Of a stretch of 32,223 nucleotides of DNA, positions 25,332 through 32,108 are shown piece by piece. Within the stretch, counting starts at the first letter, position 1; the number at the start of each line of letters is the position of its first letter. The stretch is taken from contig JABHEG010000299.1 of the NCBI GenBank assembly GCA_018676675.1, forward strand, positions 1 through 32,223, read 5' to 3'. This stretch comes from Lentisphaerota bacterium (GTDB taxonomy: Bacteria > Verrucomicrobiota > Lentisphaeria > Oligosphaerales > JABHEG01). Under the pieces are notes generated by a model. That model was not told the origin of the DNA and made no database searches. It saw nothing but the letters and a program-made list of their open reading frames with translations. A program made the position numbers and the translations under genes.

Positions 25332-25396
25332 CGACCAGACACTCAACATGGTCGGAGCACGTATGCCCCACCTCCGAATGCGCCGGAAGCAGAACC

Positions 25397-27088
25397 ATGG
25401 CAGATACGAACCTACTGGCTGAGCTCGACCAGGTAACGGTGTCCCCGGAAGTGGCGACACTGCTGAACGAACACGTGATCGAGATCGCGAGCGGGTCACA
25501 CGGCAGGCGGCGTGGAAACAGGCGCGGCGGGATGATCAGTCTCCAAGGCGTTCGCGCGGAGCGTGGCGCGCTGACGATCGACATCCCGCAGATGTCTCTT
25601 CCGAGCGGAAACATGGTCGTCCTCGTCGGCAGAAACGGCGTCGGCAAGACCACGTTCCTCGATGCGCTGATGGGCATCCGCGGCGCGGGCATCAACACCA
25701 ACGCCGGCAGCGGCGTCTGCGACATCGGCGAGCCGGTCCACGCGGACCGGACGGGGACCAGGATCTCGAGACTCAATCAGGAGGAGCTGCTGCGGCCCAT
25801 CGCCGAGGCCTCTGTCCGGTGCGTGGTGCGGGAAGTCGCCAAGCATTACCACCGGCAGCTCGATGTGCCGGACGACGACTGGTTGGACGGCGAAAAGCAC
25901 GAGGGCAATGTGCGGAAAGTGAGTGCACAACAGCGGATCGAGAACCTGTGCGGCAAGGTCGTCGTGGAATTCAGGATCGATGAGTTCCTCCAGAGAAGAG
26001 TCTGCGAGCTCAGCGGCGGGGAAAGGACCAAGCTCTCGCTGCTGCTCATGCTGCTAAGCGAACCGGACATTGCGCTGTTCGACGAACCGACGAACCACCT
26101 CGACGTGACGTCCATTGCGAAATTGACCGGCGTCTTCCAGACCTACCGCGATGCCGGCGTTCTTATGGTGAGTGTCAGTCATGTCCCGACCTTCCTCAGA
26201 CAGGCCGGACGCGACCAGACGGTCGTGATCACCAGGGAGTCCCAGGACCACAGCAGGCTGACAGCGCACCGCTCCGCCTTCGCAAAGGTGGGCAGACACC
26301 TCGAGATGAACCCCACGGGGGTCGAGAGCATTGACTGGTGTGACGAAGCTCGCGTCACCGAAGGCGCGTTACTCGCGGACCTGAGGGAGGCAACAATCGG
26401 GGAGTCGCCACTCAGGAATGTCAGCTTTCCGGGGCCTCGCTGTCATCAGGCGATCGTCCTCCTGGGAGAGAATGGGAGCGGCAAAACCAAACTGATGGAA
26501 CACCTTGTCCATGACCGCACACTCCGCACAAAGCAGAGCGTCAGTATCGCCTACCTGCCCCAGTTCTGGCCCGAGGAAGTGACTGGGAGCAAGTTGACGA
26601 TCGATGGCTTCTTCGAGCAGGTCCGGACACAGACTGTACGCTACCTGGACGCCGAACGACTTGGCCAGGCGCGGAACAGGTTCCTGTCCAAGCTCAGAGG
26701 CACGGCGTTCAGCGGCAGCTCACGTCCCCTCAGCACGTTGAGCGGAGGCGAGCAACGCTTGCTCTGGTTCCTTGCGGTTTCCGCCATTCCCGCAGTCGAC
26801 ATGCTCGTGCTCGATGAGCCGACGAATCACATGGACGAGAAAATGCGGGCCGTCGTGGCACGGGGGATTGAGGCGTTCATCCATCGAGGAGCTGTGCTCG
26901 TCTCAACGCACGATCTGGATTTGCTCCGCCATCTTGAGTCGAACCTGCCGTCACCGATGGTCGGACGGTTTCTGACCAAGAGAGCAGGTGTCACATCCCT
27001 CCTCAGATTCGACCAGCGAAGCGTCACCAGGTACATGGAGAAACTGGCATCTGCCGCAAAACGGGACGGGGCCAGGATCGGCGCCTGA
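25397..27088 (+). CDS. Divergent soluble protein with two ABC ATPase domains (ABC-F-like), 563 aa
   Basis: Two nucleotide-binding domains in one chain and no membrane segment. NBD1: Walker A GRNGVGKTT (78-86), LSGGE (205-209), Walker B ALFDEPTNHLD (226-236), switch histidine in VSVSH. NBD2: Walker A GENGSGKT (357-364), LSGGE near 448, Walker B VLDEPTNHMD (471-480), switch histidine in VSTHD. The D-E-P-T-N-H boxes are characteristic of ABC-F proteins, which act on ribosomes as translation factors or antibiotic-protection proteins. The linker (about 265-350) lacks the long charged helical hairpin that defines typical ABC-F members, and NBD2 lacks a recognisable first beta-sheet block. So it may be a separate subfamily. 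The ATG at 25397 lies about nine bases after GGAAG. It borders the cassette array but runs towards it. Confidence 0.8.
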   Translation: MADTNLLAELDQVTVSPEVATLLNEHVIEIASGSHGRRRGNRRGGMISLQGVRAERGALTIDIPQMSLPSGNMVVLVGRNGVGKTTFLDALMGIRGAGINTNAGSGVCDIGEPVHADRTGTRISRLNQEELLRPIAEASVRCVVREVAKHYHRQLDVPDDDWLDGEKHEGNVRKVSAQQRIENLCGKVVVEFRIDEFLQRRVCELSGGERTKLSLLLMLLSEPDIALFDEPTNHLDVTSIAKLTGVFQTYRDAGVLMVSVSHVPTFLRQAGRDQTVVITRESQDHSRLTAHRSAFAKVGRHLEMNPTGVESIDWCDEARVTEGALLADLREATIGESPLRNVSFPGPRCHQAIVLLGENGSGKTKLMEHLVHDRTLRTKQSVSIAYLPQFWPEEVTGSKLTIDGFFEQVRTQTVRYLDAERLGQARNRFLSKLRGTAFSGSSRPLSTLSGGEQRLLWFLAVSAIPAVDMLVLDEPTNHMDEKMRAVVARGIEAFIHRGAVLVSTHDLDLLRHLESNLPSPMVGRFLTKRAGVTSLLRFDQRSVTRYMEKLASAAKRDGARIGA

Positions 27089-27298
27089 GTCAAATGACCG
27101 CCTGATGCGGGGCCGGCCCCGAGTCGATTACGACCGCGGTCACGACCGCGATCAGGATTGCCCCCCCGGAGATCCCTTGGGGAACATGAAGCGCAGCCTT
27201 CCTGGATCTTGGGGGTATTCCTCCCACTATGGAATAGGGAGTAAGACGCTTCCGCTCACGAACCGCGGGAAGTGGTGGTGGTCATGTCATGTTCTCTG

Positions 27299-27383
27299 CA
27301 CCAGCGGTGCGGATGACCGGCGGGGAAGCCGCAAAGCGAAGCGGCGCAGTTCCCTCCGGCCGTGTCTGTCCGCACCGTTGGGC
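27299..27383 (-). repeat. attC site G, distal end of array, degenerate right core
   Basis: In gene direction it begins GCCCAAC (27383-27377), a perfect RYYYAAC box two bases after the GNAT stop codon. An 85-nt imperfect hairpin follows, whose inner arms contain CCGGAGGGAA and TTCCCCGCCGG. The right core reads GCTGGTG instead of GTTRRRY, so this last site may no longer recombine. The left core matches the start box of its cassette at 6 of 7 positions. Confidence 0.65.
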
Positions 27384-27385
27384 TT

Positions 27386-27901
27386 TCACATTGCTTCGTC
27401 AAACTCGTCTCGGTACCTGGCTACGCCACGCACACCTGCCATGGCTGACTCGTCGAGAATCAGCACCATGAATGCCTCGTCAGGGACCCCGGCCCACTGA
27501 CACGAGAGGCCGTGAAGCGAAGCTCGTACGAAGCCAAACCGGGGATAGTACTCCGGGTGGCCAACAACGATGATGAAGGGGCAGTCCCGCCTGCGGATCG
27601 CCTCAGTTCCGGCCTGGATCAGCATCGTCCCGATCCCCTGGCGTTGTCGCTCCGGCAGGACGGCCATGGGCGCAAGCCCCATGCCTTGGGTGACTCCGCG
27701 ACCGCCGGCGGCGAAGGCCGGCGTGAAGAGAATGTGGCCCAGAATCCTGTCACCTTCTACTGCGACAAGAGACACCGCATCCGGACATGCCATGCGGAGC
27801 GAGTCAACGATGCTCGCCTCCGCTGTGTCGCCGAAAGCTGCCTCGTTGAGTGCGCGTACCGCGCCAATGTCGCCGGACTGCTCTGGTCGTATGGTTATCA
27901 T
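27386..27901 (-). CDS. GNAT N-acetyltransferase (YhbS-like), cassette gene, 171 aa
   Basis: Acyl-CoA-dependent acetyltransferase. MITIRPEQSGDIGAVRALNE opens the fold; acetyl-CoA binding motif A is MAVLPERQRQGIGTMLIQAG (R/Q-x-x-G-x-G), and VVGHPEYYPRFGF is the block typical of the YhbS subgroup. The substrate (small molecule, peptide or toxin) cannot be told. AGGA sits about seven bases before the ATG, directly after the attC of the neighbouring cassette. It is the last cassette of the array. Acetyltransferases are among the commonest functions in integron cassettes. Confidence 0.9.
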   Translation of the reverse strand: MITIRPEQSGDIGAVRALNEAAFGDTAEASIVDSLRMACPDAVSLVAVEGDRILGHILFTPAFAAGGRGVTQGMGLAPMAVLPERQRQGIGTMLIQAGTEAIRRRDCPFIIVVGHPEYYPRFGFVRASLHGLSCQWAGVPDEAFMVLILDESAMAGVRGVARYRDEFDEAM

Positions 27902-27913
27902 CTTGTTCCTCTA

Positions 27914-27970
27914 GCCGAACACATGGCTCAACTGACGGTGGCCGTCAGCGGTCAGCTGGAGCCGTTCATT
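27914..27970 (-). repeat. attC site F
   Basis: 57 nt, left core AATGAAC (the TGA is the stop codon of the upstream GNAT gene), right core GTTCGGC. Arms GGCTC-CAG-CTGAC and GTCAG-TT-GAGCC pair with a small bulge. The unpaired spacer is present only on the right. The left core does not match its own cassette start (3 of 7), the one exception in the array, so the assignment is weaker than for its neighbours. Confidence 0.6.
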
Positions 27971-28397
27971 CGCCTTCCTTCCCAGGCATGATCTCGAGAG
28001 TGAGGCAGTAGTCCTCGTAACCCACGGAGCGCCAGAACGCGAGCGCTGGCCCGTTGGCCGTCAGGACCTCAACCGTCAGCCGCTTGTCCTGGGGCCACAG
28101 TTGCGTCCGGAGAATCCTCACGGCCTGCTGACCGAGTCCTTCGCGTCTGCGGCTTCTTCTGACGAACAGTTGCCGAAGGTAGACCTCCGTCGCACTCTCT
28201 TTGTAGAGTGCATAGGCCACCGGTTCTGCGTCTGTCCCGAAGATCACCCCCCTGTACTCCCCACCGAGCCATTCCGTCATCCTCTCGCGCAGTTCAGACA
28301 CCGTCATGGGACTCCGGTGCCCCTCGTCTCGGATCAGTTGGTGATTCCATTCGGCGAGCAAATCAAGATCACTCTCAATTGCGACGCGGTATTCCAT
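27966..28397 (-). CDS. GNAT N-acetyltransferase, cassette gene, 143 aa
   Basis: Begins MEYRVAIESDLDLLAEWNHQ; acetyl-CoA motif A is VRRSRRREGLGQQAVRIL, followed by LTVEVLTANGPALAFWRSVG, the common C-terminal GNAT block. Substrate unknown. ATG codons at 28406, 28403 and 28397 are in frame and none has a clear ribosome site; I use 28397 because relatives begin near MEYR. The much longer open frame upstream runs through attC site E and part of the antitoxin and is not real. The start follows the right core of site E by a few bases and the stop lies in the left core of site F, so the gene fills its cassette completely. Confidence 0.85.
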   Translation of the reverse strand: MEYRVAIESDLDLLAEWNHQLIRDEGHRSPMTVSELRERMTEWLGGEYRGVIFGTDAEPVAYALYKESATEVYLRQLFVRRSRRREGLGQQAVRILRTQLWPQDKRLTVEVLTANGPALAFWRSVGYEDYCLTLEIMPGKEGE

Positions 28398-28408
28398 AGT
28401 CATCATCA

Positions 28409-28473
28409 GTGCAACTAGGTGAGGGGCTTGGCGGGCCCTGCCTGCCAAGTCCCTCTCAACCTGCTGGTTCTGC
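28409..28473 (-). repeat. attC site E
   Basis: 65 nt, left core GCAGAAC (28473-28467), right core GTTGCAC (28415-28409). The left arm TGAG-A-GGGACTTGGC pairs with GCCAAGCCCCTCA on the right; the extra A is an extrahelical base on the left arm, as attC sites have, and the A-C mismatch becomes a G-T wobble when the opposite (bottom) strand folds. The left core matches the start box of its own cassette at 7 of 7 positions. Confidence 0.75.
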
Positions 28474-28498
28474 CCCCCTTCTCTGACCATGCGGCAAG

Positions 28499-28696
28499 TC
28501 AGATTGCTTTCTTGGCCAGCAACTCGCGAATGCGGGGGAGGAGTTTGTTGGGGACTTCGATGAAAGTGGCCGAACGCTCTTCCCAAGCAGCTTCGTCTTC
28601 GGCTACTGCCTCGTCGTCTGTCTGCTCTTCGTAGTGGAGAAGTGCGCTCTGAACGCGGGCTGCATCCCACCCCTTTGGAAATTCTGTCTTCTTCAT
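28499..28696 (-). CDS. Probable antitoxin of a DUF4258-type pair, 65 aa
   Basis: A small acidic protein starting MKKTEFPKGWDAARVQSALL, rich in glutamate in the middle (EEQTDDEAVAEDEAAWEE) and ending IEVPNKLLPRIRELLAKKAI. Size, charge and position after a toxin-like gene fit a type II antitoxin. Its ATG overlaps the TGA stop of the toxin frame by four bases (ATGA), so the two are translationally coupled. GGAGG lies in the preceding toxin end, about ten bases upstream. The DNA-binding type is not evident. The gene is intact although the toxin partner is frameshifted. Confidence 0.7.
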   Translation of the reverse strand: MKKTEFPKGWDAARVQSALLHYEEQTDDEAVAEDEAAWEERSATFIEVPNKLLPRIRELLAKKAI

Positions 28697-28982
28697 AGGT
28701 TCGGTTTCCTCCGGCACCGTCGCCGGTAAGCTCTCAGAGGCTTGCCTGTCAGGTCATACGCAGCGATGACGAACACGCTATCGGGTTCAGGATCGGGCAC
28801 ATAGATCACCCGAAGATGGCGTCCCTGGCGTGTCTGTGTCCGAGAGCAACCCGTGAGCCATCCCTACCAGGACGGTCTTCTCCGGGCCGCAACAGTACAT
28901 CCTCGACTTCCGTTCCCGACACATCGTGGCTCTCAATGTGAGGGCGTCCAGTCTCTGGATCAATGTAGAACCGAATCTCCAT
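28693..28982 (-). pseudogene. DUF4258-like toxin gene with a 2-nt frameshift
   Basis: From the ATG at 28982 the frame reads MEIRFYIDPETGRPHIESHD, then VEDVLLRPGEDRPGRDGSR and VALG, and stops shortly after. A second frame, offset by two bases, continues with GRHLRVIYVPDPEPDSVFVI, then AAYDLTGKPLRAYRRRCRR and its own stop inside the antitoxin start codon. Deleting one AC from the GGACACAGACACG run near 28820-28835 rejoins both halves into a single protein of about 96 residues resembling DUF4258 proteins, which occur in toxin-antitoxin pairs. The gene therefore looks recently inactivated, or the base count in the AC repeat is a sequencing error. No ribosome site is clear. Confidence 0.75.
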
Positions 28983-29586
28983 ATATCACAATCTACGTGG
29001 ATTGACTGTTCCCTTCCAGCAGAACGCTGGGATGAGGGGCGCGAGCTTTGGAGCGTCCCTCTCCATCCTGTTGTGTGCGCCCAGCATGGGCGCGTTGTAA
29101 ATGGGGTGTAAGTCCCCTGTAGGAGGACCGCTCATGGCAACATGACCCAACTACTACCTGAAGCCAACTCCGGAAGGGCAACCGACCGGGGAGAGGAAGG
29201 CTAGGGGAAATCGGTGGGCCGATGGACAAGAACCGCATAGTAAGGCCGACGCGATGCGGCGAGCTGGCACAACACAGCGAAGCCGTACGGTCCAGTCGCG
29301 GAGGTAAATGCGGCGGTCGTGCCGAGAAGCAACGCGTTCTTACCTGGGGAGGCCCTGCCGGGGCAACCGGGCAGGGAGTCAGCAGAGGCCATAGTACCGA
29401 GCAGCGAGCCGGGGGCCGCCTGAGGCCCATATACACGAAGAGACCGGAAGACTCGATGTCGGGAAGGGCCGAACCGAACGGGAACGTTCCGACCGTGCGG
29501 CGGACACCGCGGCCGATGACACCAGTAGGCCAGGCCTTGGTGAGTGCCGCCGCACCGGGAAGCATGGGAGCGTTCAGGAGCAGACC

Positions 29587-30856
29587 ATGATGGAACTTGT
29601 TCTGGTCTCGGAGAACCTGCATGCGGCCTGGCGTCGAGTCAAGGCTAATGCGGGTGCCCCTGGTATCGACGGGATGACCGTCGCGGCGTTCCCGGCGTTC
29701 GGCCGGGCGCCCTGGCCCAGAATAGGCTCCGCGCTGCAGTCGGGGACGTACCGTCCGGCGCCGGTGCGCCGGGTGTTCATCCCCAAGCCCGACGGGTCGC
29801 AACGCCCGCTGGGCGTGCCGACGGTCTTGGATCGGGTGATCCAACAGGCCTTGGCACAGGTCCTGACCCCGCTCTTCGAGGGCGGCTTCAGCGACCACAG
29901 CTACGGCTTCCGTGCCGGTCGCAACGCCCACCAGGCGGCGCGGCACGTGGAGGCCTGTTGGCATGAGGGCCGCCGCTATGCGGTGGACTGTGACCTGAAG
30001 TCTTTCTTCGACACCGTCAACCACGACCGGTTGCTGGGGCAGTTGCGCGCTCGGGTTCGGGACCCCCAGGTCTTGGGGCTCATCCGCCGCTACCTCACGG
30101 CCGGCGTGGTCCTGCCCGACGGCAACCCGCGAGGCCACGCCTCAAGGTGTGCCCCAGGGCGGTCCGCTGTCGCCCTTGTTGGCCAATATCACGCTCGACC
30201 CTCTGGACAAGGAGCTTGAACGACGCGGGCATCGTTTTGCCCGGTACGCTGACGACTTCTTGGTTCTGGTGAAGAGCGCGAAGGCGGCTGAGAGGGTGAT
30301 GGCGAGCTTGACGCGCTTCGTGGAAGGGCCACTCCAACTGGTGGTCAATCGGGCCAAGAGTCACGCTGCGCCGCTTCGGCAGTGCACCTTCCTGGGGTTT
30401 CAGATCGGTGCTCGCGGTCGGGTGGTGTGGACGGCTTAGGTTCTCGCACGCTTCAAACGCCGGGTGCGTGAAATCACCCGGCGCAACCGGGGCCATCGGG
30501 TGCAGGACGTCATCGTCGAACTGCGCCGTTACGTCCTCGGCTGGCTCAACTATTTCGGGCTCAGCCATACCTACACTCAGGTTGTGGAACTGGCCGAATG
30601 GGTGCGCCGCCGTGTGCGGTTGTACTACTGGAAGCAATGGAAACGCCCCCGCCCGCGCCGTTGCCAGCTACTCGCCCTTGGGATTCCTCGGGACGACATC
30701 CGGATGGCGACGCGAAGTCGGAAAGGGTACTGGTGGATGAGCCATAACAGCATCGTCCAACGGGCCCTGACCAATCGGTGGTTACATGCCCAAGGCGTTC
30801 CCGACATGCGCACGTCATGGATTACTTTTCACTACGGGCCCGATGCCCGTGTCTGA
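29587..30856 (+). pseudogene. ltrA: Intron-encoded reverse transcriptase/maturase, disrupted
   Basis: MMELVLVSENLHAAWRRVKA starts the RT-0 region (GGAG nine bases upstream). RT blocks follow: GAPGIDGMTV, RRVFIPKPDGSQRPLG, IPTVLD-like VPTVLDRVIQQAL, YGFRAGRNAHQA, VDCDLKSFFDTV, then after a shift PQGGPLSPLLANI and the catalytic RYADDFLVLV. The maturase X domain is in the last 140 residues (RYVLGWLNYFG, KQWKRPRPRR, WITFHYGPDARV). One extra C in the CCC at 30126-30128 shifts the frame, and TAG at 30437-30439 interrupts RVVWTA-VLARFK. No H-N-H endonuclease follows. The element cannot make its own full protein, so it is probably immobile unless helped in trans. Confidence 0.92.
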
Positions 30857-30861
30857 TCGGA

Positions 30862-30940
30862 ACCGCCGTATGCGGACCCGCACGTACGGTGGTGTGGCCA
30901 GCCGGGGCTGACCTACTGGGTCAGTCCCCGGCGAGCCGAT
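30862..30940 (+). ncRNA. Domains V and VI of the group II intron
   Basis: Domain V (30862-30893): ACCGCCGTA pairs with TACGGTGGT, with a two-base CG bulge and a TGCG/CGCA tip; the catalytic triad is CGC at 30864-30866. Domain VI (about 30897-30937): GGC...CCGGGG-CTGACC pairs with GGTCAG-T-CCCCGG...GCC, leaving A30934 unpaired seven bases before the 3' end. Confidence 0.8.
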
Positions 30941-31317
30941 TGGGAATCCTTCTCCTTGATCCCGATGATCACGTAGTAAGTATAGTCTCCCCCGTCCATC
31001 CATTTCGAGTGACGTGCCTCGAATAGAAACGCTACTTTGCGTGGCGCGAGAACGTGGACAGTCAGATATTGCGTCTCCTTGGGCTTCCGGATCTTCAGAT
31101 CCTCAGTCTTGAGTGATAGAATGAGGTCAGAGACGTACCTCTCCGTATGGTTCGTGTTCGCCTTGTAGATCTTCTTGATATCGAGTGCCCGCGGGAGCTT
31201 CTTTGGGGTTGCGCTCTTGATGACCTGTCGCAACACCATTTCTGGGGGAGTGATCAGCATGGCGTAGGCTGCGTGCGCGACGATGAGCACACTAGCGAGC
31301 GCAATAAGCTTCTTCAT
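30913..31317 (-). CDS. Small exported protein, cassette gene, C-terminus altered by the intron, 134 aa
   Basis: MKKLIALASVLIVAHAAYA is a signal peptide with cleavage after AYA. The mature part is basic and mixed helix/strand (DIKKIYKANTNHTERYVSDL, LTVHVLAPRKVAFLFEARHS, GGDYTYYVIIGIKEKDSQ); I do not recognise a family. The ATG at 31317 follows the right core of site C (GTTGGGA) by seven bases, and AGAAG before it may serve as ribosome site. The last eight or so codons and the stop are in the 3' end of the intron. Without the intron the frame would read on through attC D and stop at 28993, giving a tail that starts QQDGEGRSKARAPHP. Which end is functional is unknown. Confidence 0.7.
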   Translation of the reverse strand: MKKLIALASVLIVAHAAYAMLITPPEMVLRQVIKSATPKKLPRALDIKKIYKANTNHTERYVSDLILSLKTEDLKIRKPKETQYLTVHVLAPRKVAFLFEARHSKWMDGGDYTYYVIIGIKEKDSQSARRGLTQ

Positions 31318-31324
31318 ATCTTCT

Positions 31325-31386
31325 TCCCAACGCTGCAGATCACGGGCCCGGGGCTTCGACGGTCCCGTGAATCTGGCTGGTTGAAC
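31325..31386 (-). repeat. attC site C, canonical
   Basis: 62 nt and textbook-like: left core GTTCAAC, 5-base spacer CAGCC, left arm AGAT-T-CACGGG, loop, right arm CCCGTGATCT, 5-base spacer GCAGC, right core GTTGGGA. The single T in the left arm is the extrahelical base of attC sites. The left core matches its cassette start at 6 of 7. Confidence 0.88.
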
Positions 31387-31727
31387 TAAGCCGCTTGCAG
31401 CGGCGGCTTTGGATACTGGCAGCACAGAGGCCTCCGCAGTTGCGGCGGGTAGTTCCGAACCAACAGACTGTAGCAGAATACCACGGAAACGTCCTCTCGG
31501 CCTGTGACTCCGGATGTCTGTCCGCTGAGAGCTAACCCAGCAGTCTTGGCTTTGCGCCCCAAGATGCTACCTTGGTTCCTGTCGCCGCCGTTCTTCACAG
31601 GTGTTGCCCATGCCCGTTCGTTCAGACCACCACGCCCATCTAGCCCACTTCCATCATCCCCGCAAAGTCCCCGGTCAGGATCAATTGTCTCCTTACGCCC
31701 GCGCGTGAGGCGCGAGCGAGGCGGCAC
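31386..31727 (-). CDS. Uncertain cassette ORF, 113 aa
   Basis: The only long frame of the second cassette. It ends with TAG overlapping the left core of attC site C, the usual position of a cassette stop codon, which is the main reason to list it. The GTG start at 31727 lies just after site B. The stretch AAGGAG inside the frame near 31690 might instead serve a later start. The translation is polar, arginine- and glycine-rich (MPPRSRLTRGRKETIDPDRG at the start; ending LCCQYPKPPLQAA) with no known motif or signal. The cassette could instead hold a non-coding RNA or a decayed gene. Confidence 0.35.
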   Translation of the reverse strand: MPPRSRLTRGRKETIDPDRGLCGDDGSGLDGRGGLNERAWATPVKNGGDRNQGSILGRKAKTAGLALSGQTSGVTGREDVSVVFCYSLLVRNYPPQLRRPLCCQYPKPPLQAA

Positions 31728-31740
31728 ATTGCTCGGGCTT

Positions 31741-31794
31741 GTCCAACTACACGATAAATCACGGCTCCGCGTGATCTATCTTAAGTCGTTAACT
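31741..31794 (-). repeat. attC site B
   Basis: 54 nt: left core AGTTAAC, whose TAA is the stop codon of the upstream gene, arms GATAGATCACG and CGTGATTTATC (11 bp, one G-T), 6-base loop, 5-base spacer GTGTA, and right core GTTGGAC, a perfect GTTRRRY. The left core matches its cassette start at 6 of 7. Confidence 0.85.
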
Positions 31795-32100
31795 TTCCTG
31801 TCTTGTTTCTTTTGCTTCTTTCATCAGGTAGATACTGACTCCCACCGTATACCAAACACATCCAACATCTACGAGTGGTGGAATCCATACAAACCAAAGC
31901 CGCTGTGACAGACTCCCAAAGGGAAGAATGAGCATTGCGAATGCCCCAAGTATTCCGCCCACAATGGGGACAACCGACGTATGCGGTTCTCCCGGCCCCG
32001 TCTTCTGAATGAACCAGCACCAGAAGTTAGCTGCTGCGATAGCCGCAAACAGAATCCCCAGTGGTGCAGCAATAATCCATCTAATGACGGTCAATATCAT
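31789..32100 (-). CDS. Small membrane protein, cassette gene, 103 aa
   Basis: MILTVIRWIIAAPLGILFAA begins the first of about four hydrophobic segments, followed by VVPIVGGILGAFAMLILPFG and a stretch around LWFVWIPPLVDVGCVWYTVG; the C-terminus is short and charged (KEAKETRQES). Such small multi-span proteins of unknown role are very common in integron cassettes. The ATG lies eight bases after the right core of site A with no ribosome site between, so translation may rely on leaderless or coupled initiation. The stop codon is inside the left core of site B. Confidence 0.75.
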   Translation of the reverse strand: MILTVIRWIIAAPLGILFAAIAAANFWCWFIQKTGPGEPHTSVVPIVGGILGAFAMLILPFGSLSQRLWFVWIPPLVDVGCVWYTVGVSIYLMKEAKETRQES

Positions 32101-32108
32101 CTTGTGTC

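Larger units (their letters stand above)
29075..30940 (+). mobile_element. Group II intron, class C (attC-targeting type), 1866 nt
   Basis: Begins GTGCGCCCAGCATGGGCG (the GUGYG 5' consensus) and ends GAGCCGAT, with a bulged A seven bases from the 3' end as lariat branch point. The 5' part is a structured RNA of about 500 bases, then comes a reverse-transcriptase gene, then domains V and VI. The domain V triad is CGC, and the protein lacks an endonuclease domain; both are class C traits. It sits between GT and T of an attC core, on the strand opposite the cassette genes, as reported for class C-attC introns. The upstream exon contains the attC hairpin that such introns recognise. An alternative 5' end at 29073 (GTGTG) is possible. 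Confidence 0.85.
29019..30945 (-). repeat. attC site D, split by the group II intron (29019-29074 and 30941-30945)
   Basis: With the intron removed, the site is 61 nt: left core TCCCAAC, 4-base spacer AACA, box GGAT, extrahelical GGA, stem and 8-base loop, box ATCC, 4-base spacer CAGC, right core GTTCTGC. This is the same plan and nearly the same stem as site A at the right end. The restored left core equals the complement of its own cassette start at 7 of 7 positions, which fixes both intron ends. Confidence 0.8.

Noticed and set aside
27108..27121. Perfect 14-nt palindrome CGGGGCCGGCCCCG after the ABC protein gene
   Set aside because: No T-tract follows and there is no loop, so it is a poor terminator; GC-rich palindromes of this size arise easily at this base composition.
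29033..29064. Hairpin upstream of the intron first read as a plain rho-independent terminator
   Set aside because: It has no T-tract. With the intron removed it is the stem of a complete attC, and the same stem recurs at 32120-32155 between cassettes.
28993..30138. 381-codon minus-strand open frame across the intron
   Set aside because: It is antisense to the reverse transcriptase and structured intron RNA. Only its last 25 or so codons matter, as they are the readthrough tail of the intron-free cassette gene.
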